DNA of 64,000 nucleotides from Labilibaculum sp. GTDB taxonomy: Bacteria; Bacteroidota; Bacteroidia; Bacteroidales; Marinifilaceae. Below the pieces are notes generated by a model. That model did no database searches. It was not told the DNA's origin and saw only the letters and a list, made by a program, of their open reading frames with translations. Made by a program: the position numbers and the translations under genes. Below, piece by piece: positions 35,689 to 43,599 of this stretch; the first letter of the stretch is position 1; each line of letters opens with the position of its first letter. The DNA lies in the NCBI GenBank assembly GCA_016342745.1, contig JAEINT010000020.1, positions 54,137 through 118,136 on the forward strand, written 5' to 3'.

Positions 35689-37056
35689 TTATTTCGCTTG
35701 TTCTATCTTAAATGTTAGTGTCTCTTTGTTGAGTATTATTGGAATTCCTTTGGATTTAAGTTTGGTAATGGGTTTATCTTTAATTCTTTTTATTATTTGT
35801 TCTGCATTATCGTCTCTTAATTCAATTTTTTTTTCAATCCTACTTTCATTTAAATATTCTAGTTGTTTCAGCACTTTTTCTTTTTGCTCTTTACTCCCAT
35901 TTTTGTATATCTGTAAATAATGCTGAAACACTTTAAATCCACTGTCTCCCCTTGCTTTTTTTGTAAAATCATTTCTTTTTTCTAAACCATTATAACCTCC
36001 ATTAATCGTTTTTGTAGTAAACTGTACATTATCCTCATCAGCCCATTCAACAGTATATTTCCCTGTACCTGATTTATTTCCTTTTTGGAAGTACCATAAT
36101 GCCGATTGCACCGCATAAATCACATTTTCTTCATCTGATAACAATTCGAAGTTACCTTTTAACTTTTCTTTGTCTGTTATTTTTGCAAAATCTATATATC
36201 CTTTAGGGTCATCAGGGAAAGGATACTTCTTCCTAAATTCAGAAAATGCTTCGTAATTCGCTCTTCCTGTTAATTGTTTAACCCCTCGCCCACAAAACAT
36301 ATATCCTTCTCGCGAAAGTTCTCCTCCTTTGTTTCCATTACGATCAGCATAATATCTAGATAGAAATTCAATAGGAAAAGCATGTCCTCTCTTTAGTAAT
36401 ACAATATTTCTTTCAAGATCAACATCCTCTCCCTTACTGTTTTTCTCTTTAATAATATATGTTTCTACAATCTTGTCATCTAATAATTCACCTTTCTGAG
36501 ATTTTCTTTGAGCATACAGTTGTCTTATATCTATTTTTATCTGTTGTTTTTTTAATATTTGCTTAAGTTCAGTATTCGTTTTTTTTATAACATTATTATT
36601 GGAATCAGTTATTTTAAAAATTTCGATTAACTTATCTTCTAAAGAATTTATAATAATATCATCTATTAATTGATTTTCGCTAAAATATTTCGTATCGGCA
36701 CTTATGTATCTATAATGCCCACTTTCTTGTAGTGATCTAAATCGCGTTTCAGCTCCAACTTGAGCAATAAAATGAGCTTTGCGCAAGCAAGTATCAAGTT
36801 TAAATTCCTTTCTATACTTATTAAAATATACTAACAGTTTTTTAACTAGTATTTTATTTGCTCTTGGTATAACATAAGTAACCTGCTCCAATGTTATCTC
36901 TTCCTCACAGTATGGACAAAGAGGTTTAACGACATGAGTTAAAGTGCTATTTTTCGCTTGTTCACTAATTTTGATCTTTTTCCCTTCGTGTTCTATAGAT
37001 TCTACAGAAGTAATTATTTTACGAGGGTTGTCGCTGACATTTCGTTCTTTAGTCAT
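35689..37056 (-). CDS. GH19-type lysozyme/chitinase-like T6SS cargo effector
   Basis: 455 residues, no signal peptide. After 45 residues comes a CPYC pair (PLCPYCEEEITLEQVTYVIP), a small zinc-like motif often seen ahead of such enzymes in Bacteroidota. The glycosidase domain (about 80-390) has TCLRKAHFIAQVGAETRFRS with the probable catalytic Glu, GYMFCGRGVKQLTGRANY (the GRG-x-x-QLTG-x-x-NY signature of GH19), ALWYFQK and TKTINGGYNG. GH19 enzymes cut beta-1,4 linkages in chitin or peptidoglycan; in a secretion context the target is murein. A charged insertion at about 110-200 is unusual. It starts 4 nt after the intact TssD gene and precedes two RsiV-like genes. Lacking its own export signal, it probably travels with TssD. 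Confidence 0.82.
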   Translation of the reverse strand: MTKERNVSDNPRKIITSVESIEHEGKKIKISEQAKNSTLTHVVKPLCPYCEEEITLEQVTYVIPRANKILVKKLLVYFNKYRKEFKLDTCLRKAHFIAQVGAETRFRSLQESGHYRYISADTKYFSENQLIDDIIINSLEDKLIEIFKITDSNNNVIKKTNTELKQILKKQQIKIDIRQLYAQRKSQKGELLDDKIVETYIIKEKNSKGEDVDLERNIVLLKRGHAFPIEFLSRYYADRNGNKGGELSREGYMFCGRGVKQLTGRANYEAFSEFRKKYPFPDDPKGYIDFAKITDKEKLKGNFELLSDEENVIYAVQSALWYFQKGNKSGTGKYTVEWADEDNVQFTTKTINGGYNGLEKRNDFTKKARGDSGFKVFQHYLQIYKNGSKEQKEKVLKQLEYLNESRIEKKIELRDDNAEQIIKRIKDKPITKLKSKGIPIILNKETLTFKIEQAK

Positions 37057-37060
37057 TATT

Positions 37061-37768
37061 TTATTCTTTTAAAGTAATAGTACCATCAGCATTAACAATT
37101 CCCTTAGCAGTAGAATAACTGATATCACCAGTTTCGGAATCTTTGTGTTTCAACTTAATAATCACTTCATTGTTTACGAGGATATTCGAGACACTTAGCT
37201 TCGCCATTACATTTGAATCCTCGCTTTCTACAATACTTTTCTCGTCCAAATCAGTCCATTCGATTCTCATTAACTCAGGCTCATTTTCACTCACGACACT
37301 ATCTTCAACACCCACTAAAGGTTCTTCACTTGTAGCAGGCACAGCCGTAGGCTCCACATTCTGCATGCTTAAATCACTCACTTTCCAGTTTTTTTCGACA
37401 AGGGTTTGACCATCTTGAACGATGATGGCTGGTGAGAGCTGAAGAACACTGATCATGGGATCTTTGCTATCGTGATGAAAGTAATCGTGATGGCGAATGC
37501 AAAGTGTATCGTACAACTCTATGGTTCGGCTTTTGGAGGTAAGTGTAACGGGAGAAAATTCCAATTTGATATATTTCATATCAAAATTACTGGCTCCCCA
37601 GGCATACAAGTGTGTACTTTTAGGACTTTCTACTTCTATATTAAACAAACCACCCAATGGCTGAGTGGATGCTGTTCCATTTGTATTTATTTTTTGATCG
37701 AAACCAAAATCTAATCTTCGGATGTTGTAAACCATATCGTCTACATACATTTTTCCTTTTATACTCAT
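37061..37768 (-). CDS. TssD (Hcp-like) T6SS tube protein with C-terminal adaptor extension
   Basis: 235 residues. The first 140 match the Bacteroidota TssD family: MSIKGKMYVDDMVYNIRRLD at the start, QPLGGLFNIEVESP, LYAWGASN, RTIELYDTLCIRHHDYF and DPMISVLQLSPAII. TssD forms hexameric rings that stack into the T6SS inner tube and can carry cargo. Typical TssD proteins are about 130 residues; here an extra 95 follow, containing an Ig-like beta module (MRIEWTDLDEKSIVESEDSN, NNEVIIKLKHKD). Such extensions probably dock the effector encoded next. No sheath, baseplate or membrane-complex gene is in the window, so this is an orphan module served by a T6SS elsewhere. Residues 23-141 are duplicated at 33406-33760. 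Confidence 0.78.
   Translation of the reverse strand: MSIKGKMYVDDMVYNIRRLDFGFDQKINTNGTASTQPLGGLFNIEVESPKSTHLYAWGASNFDMKYIKLEFSPVTLTSKSRTIELYDTLCIRHHDYFHHDSKDPMISVLQLSPAIIVQDGQTLVEKNWKVSDLSMQNVEPTAVPATSEEPLVGVEDSVVSENEPELMRIEWTDLDEKSIVESEDSNVMAKLSVSNILVNNEVIIKLKHKDSETGDISYSTAKGIVNADGTITLKE
37347..37701 (-). repeat. 355-bp direct repeat, copy 2 (TssD core)
   Basis: Partner of 33406-33760; same orientation, no gaps, about 89% identical by hand alignment. It covers codons 23-141 of the intact TssD gene. Confidence 0.85.
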
Positions 37769-38085
37769 TTTACTATTCGCTTTATTGTAAAAGGAAGACT
37801 ACTTTCCCCATAAAACCTAAGCTGGAGAACCGTATTCTTTTGTTTAATACACCAATTGACTAGTAAAGATAATAAAAATAAATTATGTACATTGAACAGG
37901 TGAGGAATATTGTTAATCACAAATGATATACCTATGCAGAATTAGGAATTGCAGTGGTACTCCACATCGAGATTAGGCAAATGAGGAATAGATCCGAAAA
38001 AATCCGCTAAAAGAGAATCCCAAGAAAGGGAAACAAGGATAAGGGTGAAAGAACATATACGGGAAAGAGCAAAGGTGTCTGAAAG
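37769..38085. other. 317-bp intergenic region upstream of the T6SS effector island
   Basis: Lies between the mltG stop and the TssD start, both minus strand. I see no open frame, no exact TAnnTTTG box and no hairpin terminator. It is purine-rich on the plus strand between about 37980 and 38070. The promoter for the effector island should be here but is not recognisable. Confidence 0.5.
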
Positions 38086-39156
38086 CTATTTCATGATTCC
38101 CCTTTGGGTTAATGCTCTTTGGTATTTTCGTGCATTTTGGTTGTGCTCACGAAGTGATTTGGCAAAAATATGATAGCCATTAAATTCGGGGCTTGCACAA
38201 AAATAGTAGTACTTGTGCTTTTCGTAGTTTAACACAGCCTCTATTCCCGAGATGGATGGCTGACGAATTGGCCCAGGAGGCAAACCTCTATATTTATAGG
38301 TGTTGTAAGGAGAATCGATCTTTTTGTGTTTGTTTAGCACTCTACGGATAGAAAAATCGCCTAAAGCAAACTTTAAGGTTGGGTCGGCATCCAATTTTAT
38401 ATTGCGCGTATAGCGGTTCATATAAACACCTGCAACACGTTTCTTCTCATCATTTTTAATGGTTTCCTCGTCGACAATAGAAGCCAGTGTACTTACTTCT
38501 ATTGGAGATAAACCAATACTTTCAGCTTTTTTTAAACGTTCGGCATTCCAGTAACGTGAATACTCTTTATGCATTTTGTCGGCAAACTTTTCGGCACTCA
38601 TGTTCCAGTATACCTGATAAGTATTTGGAATGAACATAGCCAAAATGGTATGTGTTTCGAAACCGTATTTCTTGATTTTCGATTTATCCTTTAAAAGAGT
38701 TAAAATACTAAGCGAATCGGCCTCTATTTGATTTGCTATTTTCCCTGCAAAATCTTCTACCGTACGAGTATTATTGAAAGTAAGATTAAGAGGTGATTGA
38801 ATGCCTGAACGCAACAAATCGACCAATTCGTTATTGCAAATACCATTTTTAATCTCAAATCGCCCAGAATGAATGTGCTTGGCATAATTTTTCTTTTCCA
38901 TAACCCATTCTAGCGAGGCTGCATTTTTCAGGTAGCCTTTTTCTTTCAATAGGCTAATAACATCAGCTTGACTGGCATTTGTAGGAATGTATAGGTAAGT
39001 TATTTCTACATCGCCTAAATCAATATTTCTTGAAAAAATGTCTTGATAGTATTTGAATAGTACCGATCCTGTAACTACCAATACAAGCATTACAGCAATC
39101 ATTACGATTTTCCACATTTTTGAACGATTGTCTTTCAGACGAAATAAATTGATCAT
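38086..39156 (-). CDS. mltG: Endolytic murein transglycosylase MltG
   Basis: 356 residues. One N-terminal transmembrane helix (about 16-34), then the LysM-like part (YLYIPTNASQADVISLLKEK) and the YceG/MltG catalytic domain: FIPNTYQVYWN, STLASIVDEETIKNDEKKRV, AGVYMNRY, LDADPTLKFALG, DSPYNTYKYRGLPPGPI and YYYFCASPEFNGYHIF. MltG sits in the inner membrane and cuts nascent glycan strands, setting their length. In the E-x-E-T catalytic motif (ASIVEKET in E. coli) the first acidic residue is Asp229 here. That is a conservative but notable change at the position usually given as the catalytic Glu. It has its own promoter candidate and is divergent from the M14 peptidase. Confidence 0.93.
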   Translation of the reverse strand: MINLFRLKDNRSKMWKIVMIAVMLVLVVTGSVLFKYYQDIFSRNIDLGDVEITYLYIPTNASQADVISLLKEKGYLKNAASLEWVMEKKNYAKHIHSGRFEIKNGICNNELVDLLRSGIQSPLNLTFNNTRTVEDFAGKIANQIEADSLSILTLLKDKSKIKKYGFETHTILAMFIPNTYQVYWNMSAEKFADKMHKEYSRYWNAERLKKAESIGLSPIEVSTLASIVDEETIKNDEKKRVAGVYMNRYTRNIKLDADPTLKFALGDFSIRRVLNKHKKIDSPYNTYKYRGLPPGPIRQPSISGIEAVLNYEKHKYYYFCASPEFNGYHIFAKSLREHNQNARKYQRALTQRGIMK

Positions 39157-39190
39157 TGGTTTAATTTAAAATAAATACCGAACAACTCTA

Positions 39191-39198
39191 CAAATGTA
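39191..39198 (-). promoter_or_regulatory. Bacteroidota -7 promoter box of mltG
   Basis: On the minus strand this reads TACATTTG, an exact TAnnTTTG match, predicting a start near 39184 and a leader of about 28 nt before the ATG at 39156. A -33 element is less clear. Confidence 0.55.
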
Positions 39199-39270
39199 AA
39201 AAAATATCATATCTGATGATTAATTTTTCGAAAATAGATTGCAGATTAACATCAAGAAGTAATAGAAATC

Positions 39271-39302
39271 TTTGGCAAGGAAATTCTAAAAATCTACCTT
39301 TG
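39271..39302 (+). promoter_or_regulatory. Consensus Bacteroidota promoter of the M14 peptidase gene
   Basis: TTTG at 39271-39274, a 20-nt spacer, then TACCTTTG at 39295-39302: a full match to TTTG-N19-21-TAnnTTTG. Transcription should begin near 39309. This rules out the in-frame ATG at 39216 and supports the ATG at 39330. Confidence 0.8.
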
Positions 39303-39329
39303 AATGAATCACTAAAAAAACAGACACAC

Positions 39330-40457
39330 ATGAATATTTCATCAAATTTTGATGGTGGTAAGATTAAAGTTGTTGATGCTACCAACCCTCAAGACATACA
39401 ATTAAGCATACCAAACGACACCAATTCGGAACATTTTCAGTGGTTTTATTTTCGTTTAATGGGCGCTCAGGAAGAACCAGTAAAAATGCGAATTACCAAT
39501 GCGAGTGGTGCTTCTTATCCGGAAGGCTATGAAGGTTATAAAACAGTAGCATCTTACGATCGTGAAAACTGGTTTAGAGTACCTTCTAGTTACGATGGTA
39601 AAGAGCTAACCATTGAGCATACGCCAATATATAACTCGGTTTATTACGCTTACTTTGCACCTTATACCTACGATCAACATTTGGATTTAGTGCATCAGGC
39701 GCAAATGTCGCAAGAGTGTGAATTGGTTTCTATTGGAAAAACGGTTGAAGGCAAAGACATCGACATGTTAATTGTTGGTGAGCCGGATGAAACAAAGAAA
39801 AGCATTTGGGTAATTGCGCGTCAGCACCCAGGTGAAAGTATGGCAGAATGGTTTATGCAAGGATTAATTGACCGCCTTTTGGATGATGATGATCCGATTT
39901 CGAGAAGCTTACTAAACAAGGCCGTTTTCTACCTTGTTCCAAATATGAATATTGATGGTAGTATTGCCGGAAATTTACGTGTGAACACCAAAGGCTTTAA
40001 TTACAATAGAGAATGGGCAGAACCTTCTATTGAAAATAGCCCCGAAGTTTTCCATGTTCGCAACTTAATGGATGAATATGGTTGCGACTTAAATCTAGAC
40101 ATTCATGGTGATGAAACATTGCCATATAATTTCATTTCTGGCATTGAAGGAATCCCTTCTTTTAATGAAAAATTAAAAAATTTAACAGCCTCTTTTATCG
40201 ACTCATGGATAGCTACTTGCCCTGATTTTCAAGACACTCATGGCTACCCTAAAAACGAAGCCGGAAAAGGAAATTTAGCAATTTGTTCAAAACACATTGG
40301 AGAACGATATAAATGCTTATCTTTGACGATTGAAATGCCATTTAAGGACAATGATGATTTACTAGACCTTGATTTTGGTTGGTCTCCAGAGCGTAGTATT
40401 TTACTTGGAGAATCAGTTTTACAACCAATTTATAGCGTGGTAGATAATTTAAGATAA
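39330..40457 (+). CDS. M14-type cytosolic carboxypeptidase
   Basis: 375 residues from the ATG at 39330 (MNISSNFDGGKIKVVDATNP). I chose this start because the promoter lies between it and the earlier in-frame ATG at 39216, and because relatives begin at this SSNFDGG stretch. The N-terminal 110 residues are the beta-sandwich found in cytosolic carboxypeptidases (FQWFYFRLMGA, YFAPYTYDQH). The catalytic domain has zinc ligands in RQHPGESMAEWF (His and Glu) and LDIHGDE (His), and the general-base Glu in LTIEMPFK. The group includes tubulin deglutamylases in eukaryotes. Bacterial members remove C-terminal residues from unknown cytoplasmic peptides. No signal peptide is present. Confidence 0.92.
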   Translation: MNISSNFDGGKIKVVDATNPQDIQLSIPNDTNSEHFQWFYFRLMGAQEEPVKMRITNASGASYPEGYEGYKTVASYDRENWFRVPSSYDGKELTIEHTPIYNSVYYAYFAPYTYDQHLDLVHQAQMSQECELVSIGKTVEGKDIDMLIVGEPDETKKSIWVIARQHPGESMAEWFMQGLIDRLLDDDDPISRSLLNKAVFYLVPNMNIDGSIAGNLRVNTKGFNYNREWAEPSIENSPEVFHVRNLMDEYGCDLNLDIHGDETLPYNFISGIEGIPSFNEKLKNLTASFIDSWIATCPDFQDTHGYPKNEAGKGNLAICSKHIGERYKCLSLTIEMPFKDNDDLLDLDFGWSPERSILLGESVLQPIYSVVDNLR

Positions 40458-40490
40458 AAACAGAATATATACGTAAGTATATTACTCGAA

Positions 40491-40530
40491 AGGCCCATAC
40501 TCAAGCTTCCGTGAGCGTGGGTCTTTTTTA
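40491..40530 (+). terminator. Rho-independent terminator after the M14 peptidase
   Basis: Twelve-base arms (about 40491-40502 and 40511-40522, one mismatch and two G-U pairs) followed by six T. Confidence 0.85.
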
Positions 40531-40630
40531 TGCGCTAAACTTTCGTAAGCTGACCATTGTTTTTAGCTTCTTGTTTGTTTTAATACACAAATATGAGACA
40601 AAAACATTTATTCCTTATTTTTTCTTTTTA

Positions 40631-40684
40631 CTCAAGCTGTAAGACTTTTACTTTTCTCCTTAAATGAGAAAAGTAAACAAAAGA
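40631..40684 (+). repeat. Hairpin repeat element, copy A
   Basis: Contains a perfect inverted repeat with 12-bp arms (TTTACTTTTCTC at 40647-40658, GAGAAAAGTAAA at 40666-40677) and a 7-nt loop, flanked by CTCAAG on the left and ACAAAAGA on the right. The same pattern occurs reverse-complemented at 41186-41234. Confidence 0.65.
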
Positions 40685-40888
40685 ATCAAGTCAGCCTGAT
40701 CCTTTTCAAATCATTGTTCTAACCAATTAGCACGCCATACGGAAGGCTGACAATTCACGCTCAAAAAAAATGCTTCTCAAAACAAAAACTTTTTAAAACA
40801 AATACCATTTAACAAACCGTGGCGAACCATTCTCCCTTTAAGAGGAGATGTCCAAAGGACAAAGGAGTGTTTTAAAAATAAAGAATTT

Positions 40889-40920
40889 ACCACCGAGAGC
40901 ACAGAGTTTCACAGAGAAAA
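40889..40920 (+). repeat. Dispersed 'ACCACcGAGxGCACAGAG' motif
   Basis: The sequence ACCACCGAGAGCACAGAG followed by TTTCACAGAG matches a short degenerate repeat that I know from intergenic regions of many unrelated bacteria. A truncated form (TACCACAGAGAAAAACT) is at 41251-41267. Confidence 0.5.
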
Positions 40921-41185
40921 AACTACTACCAAGAAAAATTATATTCAGCACGAAAAACATTTTAAATAAAAACCAAACAAATAATATAAAACAAAGAACA
41001 AAATATTAAATAGAGAAATATAAACCCACTATCCATCGAACACAGATGGAATGAGCAACGCAAGTGGGGAACCCATAGGAGAAAATGATGACGAAAAAGA
41101 AATTCTGTGGAGTGAGGAACGAGCGGAACCATTATTTCTTTTCATCATTAAGCCGTGATGGGTCACTGAGAGCTCTATCCTAGAT

Positions 41186-41234
41186 TTTTGTTTACTTTTC
41201 ATCAATGGAAAAGTGAAAGTCTGTCCGACTTGAG
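41186..41234 (-). repeat. Hairpin repeat element, copy B (inverted)
   Basis: Reverse complement begins CTCAAGT, then AGACTTTCACTTTTC, a 7-nt loop region and GAAAAGTAAACAAAAA, which parallels copy A at 40631-40684 (CTCAAG, AGACTTTTACTTTTC, GAAAAGTAAACAAAA). Arms here have one bulge. Confidence 0.6.
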
Positions 41235-41373
41235 GACAAATAAAAAACATTACCACAGAGAAAAACTATCTATAATAAGAAATGAGCATTTTAGAGTAAT
41301 AAGCAGAATAATGGCACTGAAATTGCGTTTCCCATTCTAACTGCTTATTTTAAAGCTTGAAATAGATTGATAA

Positions 41374-42354
41374 ATGAAAAAAGGTTTTGCATATCGTTTT
41401 GTTGGAGTGGTTTCATTCACACTCTGTACTTTAAGTGGATTTTCTCAAAGTTCGTTTGATAATAAAATTGCCAATTACCCTACTCGCTTTGCCTCTTATG
41501 AGGATTTAGCAAATCGGATCAAGACTGATTTTTCTGGAGAAGAAGAAAGAGCTAAGGCTGCTTTTGCATGGATTGCCCAAAATATTGCTTATAAAACAAA
41601 AGGAATTAATAAAGTGCAAAAGGTTCGTTTTTCGTACACCACAGAGGCTGACTTAAAAGCACAAAAAGAACAATTTAGAAGAGAGCTTGCACAGAAAACC
41701 ATCCGTGGTAAAAAAGCACTTTGCGAAGGATATGCTACACTCTATCAAGAGATTTGCAGTTTGATGAATATTGAATGTGTTATTGTTCCTGGCATAGCAA
41801 AGCGATTCGTTTCGGAGATTGGAAATAGCCAATTGCCTTCTAATCATGCTTGGAATGCAGTAAAAATAAATGGAACATGGCAATTGGTAGATATTACTTG
41901 GGCTGCAGGATCTGTTGACTATGCAAAAATGCAGTTTATTAAGGAATATACACCTGGATATTTTGCAAGTGATCCAAAAGAATTTGCTATGAAACACTAT
42001 CCCGATGACAAGAAATGGTTGCTTCTAAAAGGTGAATTCAGCAAAGAACAATTCGCACAACAGCCTACTGTTTTTAATCATTTTATTGGAAAAAATTACA
42101 AAATCAACATGCCTAATAAAGGTTTACTCTCCATAAAAAAAGGAAGTGACATTCAATTCATATTTAGCAATATTCCCAAAGAAATTCAAATCGCTTATCA
42201 CTTTAAAAAAGACAAATTCGGTCAGTTGGTAAAGCCGATCCGCAAAAAAGAAAAAGTCACATTTAAGGTTCCAACCAATTTACGCGGAAAAGATGAGTTG
42301 ATCATTTACTTTAATAATGAAGCGGTATTGGGATACAAAATCAGTATAAAATAA
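41374..42354 (+). CDS. Secreted transglutaminase-like protein
   Basis: 326 residues with a signal peptide (VGVVSFTLCTLSGFSQ). The transglutaminase-like core follows: FAWIAQNIAYKTKG, GKKALCEGYATLYQEICSLM (Cys117), SNHAWNAVKI (His158) and WQLVDITWAAG (Asp173), a complete Cys-His-Asp triad. The C-terminal 100 residues are beta-rich. In bacteria this fold usually works as a protease or amidase rather than cross-linker. The order GKxxLCxGYA plus HAWNxV is that of the kyphoscoliosis/CYK3-like group. Substrate unknown; acts in the periplasm or outside. Confidence 0.88.
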   Translation: MKKGFAYRFVGVVSFTLCTLSGFSQSSFDNKIANYPTRFASYEDLANRIKTDFSGEEERAKAAFAWIAQNIAYKTKGINKVQKVRFSYTTEADLKAQKEQFRRELAQKTIRGKKALCEGYATLYQEICSLMNIECVIVPGIAKRFVSEIGNSQLPSNHAWNAVKINGTWQLVDITWAAGSVDYAKMQFIKEYTPGYFASDPKEFAMKHYPDDKKWLLLKGEFSKEQFAQQPTVFNHFIGKNYKINMPNKGLLSIKKGSDIQFIFSNIPKEIQIAYHFKKDKFGQLVKPIRKKEKVTFKVPTNLRGKDELIIYFNNEAVLGYKISIK

Positions 42355-42390
42355 AAGAAGCTTTCTGATCTTGAGAAAGCTTCTTTTATT
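42350..42390. terminator. Strong bidirectional terminator
   Basis: Perfect inverted repeat with 17-bp arms (42350-42366 and 42374-42390) and a 7-nt loop, overlapping the transglutaminase stop codon, with T-rich flanks on both strands. It also lies 53 nt past the NdpA stop on the minus strand. Confidence 0.88.
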
Positions 42391-42442
42391 TATTATAGAC
42401 GCTGACAGGTTAAAAAAAACGCTGTCTGGTCATTAATTTAAT

Positions 42443-43489
42443 CTAATTTTCTTCTTTAAAGAACAACTTGTAATAACTTAAATCACGAGCTGCATCGTAT
42501 CCTTTTTCAATAAATTTTCTTTGTCCGTGAATGTAAACATGAAAATTCTTATCGAGTTTTAAAATGTGCTTAAAATGTTTTTGTTCTCCTTTTACGGCAT
42601 CATTATTAATGGTAAAATCTGGATTTACAGTCGTTCCCTGTTCTGACTGATAATAATCTTTGTACTCATCGAAAGCTGTTGCCACCTCTGGTTGTTCAAT
42701 CACTTCTTCTTTAAACAAGTCTTCGTTAAATTGCTTTTTATCCTTAAAGAAATTAATCGATTTATTCATTAAATCAATCTGATCGGCCTTTGCAACTTCA
42801 TTTTCATCGTTGTAAACTTCACCAATAAATCCCTTACACATATCCAAATAGTTTTGCGTATGATAGAAATTATCCTCGCGAAGAGTCAAATTCAAAAAGT
42901 CCTCTTTCCAGTACAAAGCCTCTTTATTCGCATTGGTTTTATCCACAATACAAACTTTAAAGCCTTTTTCCTTTTCTGAGTTAAAAATCAAACAGCCTTT
43001 GTCTAATTTCTTAATGTTGATACCATTTTCGCAACCCAACTCAAAGTTTTCCTGCTTTTGATATACTTTTAAAAAAGTGTCTTTATTTTCTGATTTAAAA
43101 ATTCCCAATGCATCGCATACCTCTCCATCAACAACACAATTGGAAAATCCTACCAAGTAAAACTCTCCCCCTTTAATGTTCGGATGATTTGATTTTTCGT
43201 ACAAATGAACAGCAATATTTGTCGACTGATCGTAAAAAGACACATTTTCTTCGAAATATTCAGATGCGTAACAGAACACCTCGTTCATATCCAAGTCAGT
43301 TTCATGCTGAAAATTATAAAACTCCTCTTTGTTAAAAGCTGTTAGAAAGTACTTTAACAAGACATCTTTCACATCATCGTCTTCCATCAAGATTTCCGAC
43401 TTTGATAGCTTTAATTCTTCTTCAAGGTGCTTATTTCCTACATTGTGAACCACAATACGGTCCAAATTAATATCTTCGAAATTGAACAT
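42443..43489 (-). CDS. ndpA: Nucleoid-associated protein NdpA
   Basis: 348 residues. It matches the NdpA/YejK (37-kDa nucleoid-associated protein) family in its Bacteroidota form: IVVHNVGNK at the start, LLKYFLTAFNKEEFYNFQHE, VAVHLYEKSNHPNIKGGEF-like central stretch (here IAVHLYEKSNHPNIKGGEF), LDKGCLIFN, KSINFFKDKKQFN, EVIEQPEVATAFDEYK, and LDKNFHVYIHGQRKFIEKG near the end. The protein associates with the nucleoid; its biochemical role is not well defined. The sequence upstream has an imperfect -7 box (TATCTTTA at 43514-43521, minus strand). Confidence 0.88.
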   Translation of the reverse strand: MFNFEDINLDRIVVHNVGNKHLEEELKLSKSEILMEDDDVKDVLLKYFLTAFNKEEFYNFQHETDLDMNEVFCYASEYFEENVSFYDQSTNIAVHLYEKSNHPNIKGGEFYLVGFSNCVVDGEVCDALGIFKSENKDTFLKVYQKQENFELGCENGINIKKLDKGCLIFNSEKEKGFKVCIVDKTNANKEALYWKEDFLNLTLREDNFYHTQNYLDMCKGFIGEVYNDENEVAKADQIDLMNKSINFFKDKKQFNEDLFKEEVIEQPEVATAFDEYKDYYQSEQGTTVNPDFTINNDAVKGEQKHFKHILKLDKNFHVYIHGQRKFIEKGYDAARDLSYYKLFFKEEN

Positions 43490-43599
43490 GTTCTTCTTTT
43501 TTAAATCTGGCGATAAAGATACAGACTTTCATTAAATTATAATTCCTTTTTCACTTATCATTTACATTCTGTAGATTTATCTAAATCAAACTTCAAATA

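Larger units (their letters stand above)
40531..41373. other. Non-coding zone rich in dispersed repeat motifs
   Basis: About 840 bp without a credible gene. It contains two related hairpin elements in opposite orientation (40631-40684 and 41186-41234), a motif of the 'accaccgagagcacagag' kind (40889-40920) with a shorter echo at 41251-41266, and a stretch CCCTTTAAGAGGAGATGTCC (from about 40835). The minus-strand open frame at 41029-41256 lies across these repeats and does not look like protein. Accumulation of small dispersed repeats like this is typical of intergenic mosaic elements. Confidence 0.6.

Noticed and set aside
39216..39329. 38-codon N-terminal extension of the M14 peptidase
   Set aside because: A consensus promoter lies within it and homologues begin at the later Met.
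41029..41256. 75-codon minus-strand open frame
   Set aside because: It overlaps dispersed repeat motifs, has no recognisable domain, and its Ser/Phe-rich translation is typical of a spurious frame in non-coding repeats.
42397..42432. Similar segments GACGCTGACAGG and CGCTGTCTGGTC around an A tract
   Set aside because: Short and imperfect; could be a small repeat or the worn remnant of a hairpin, but a strong terminator right beside it already explains the region.
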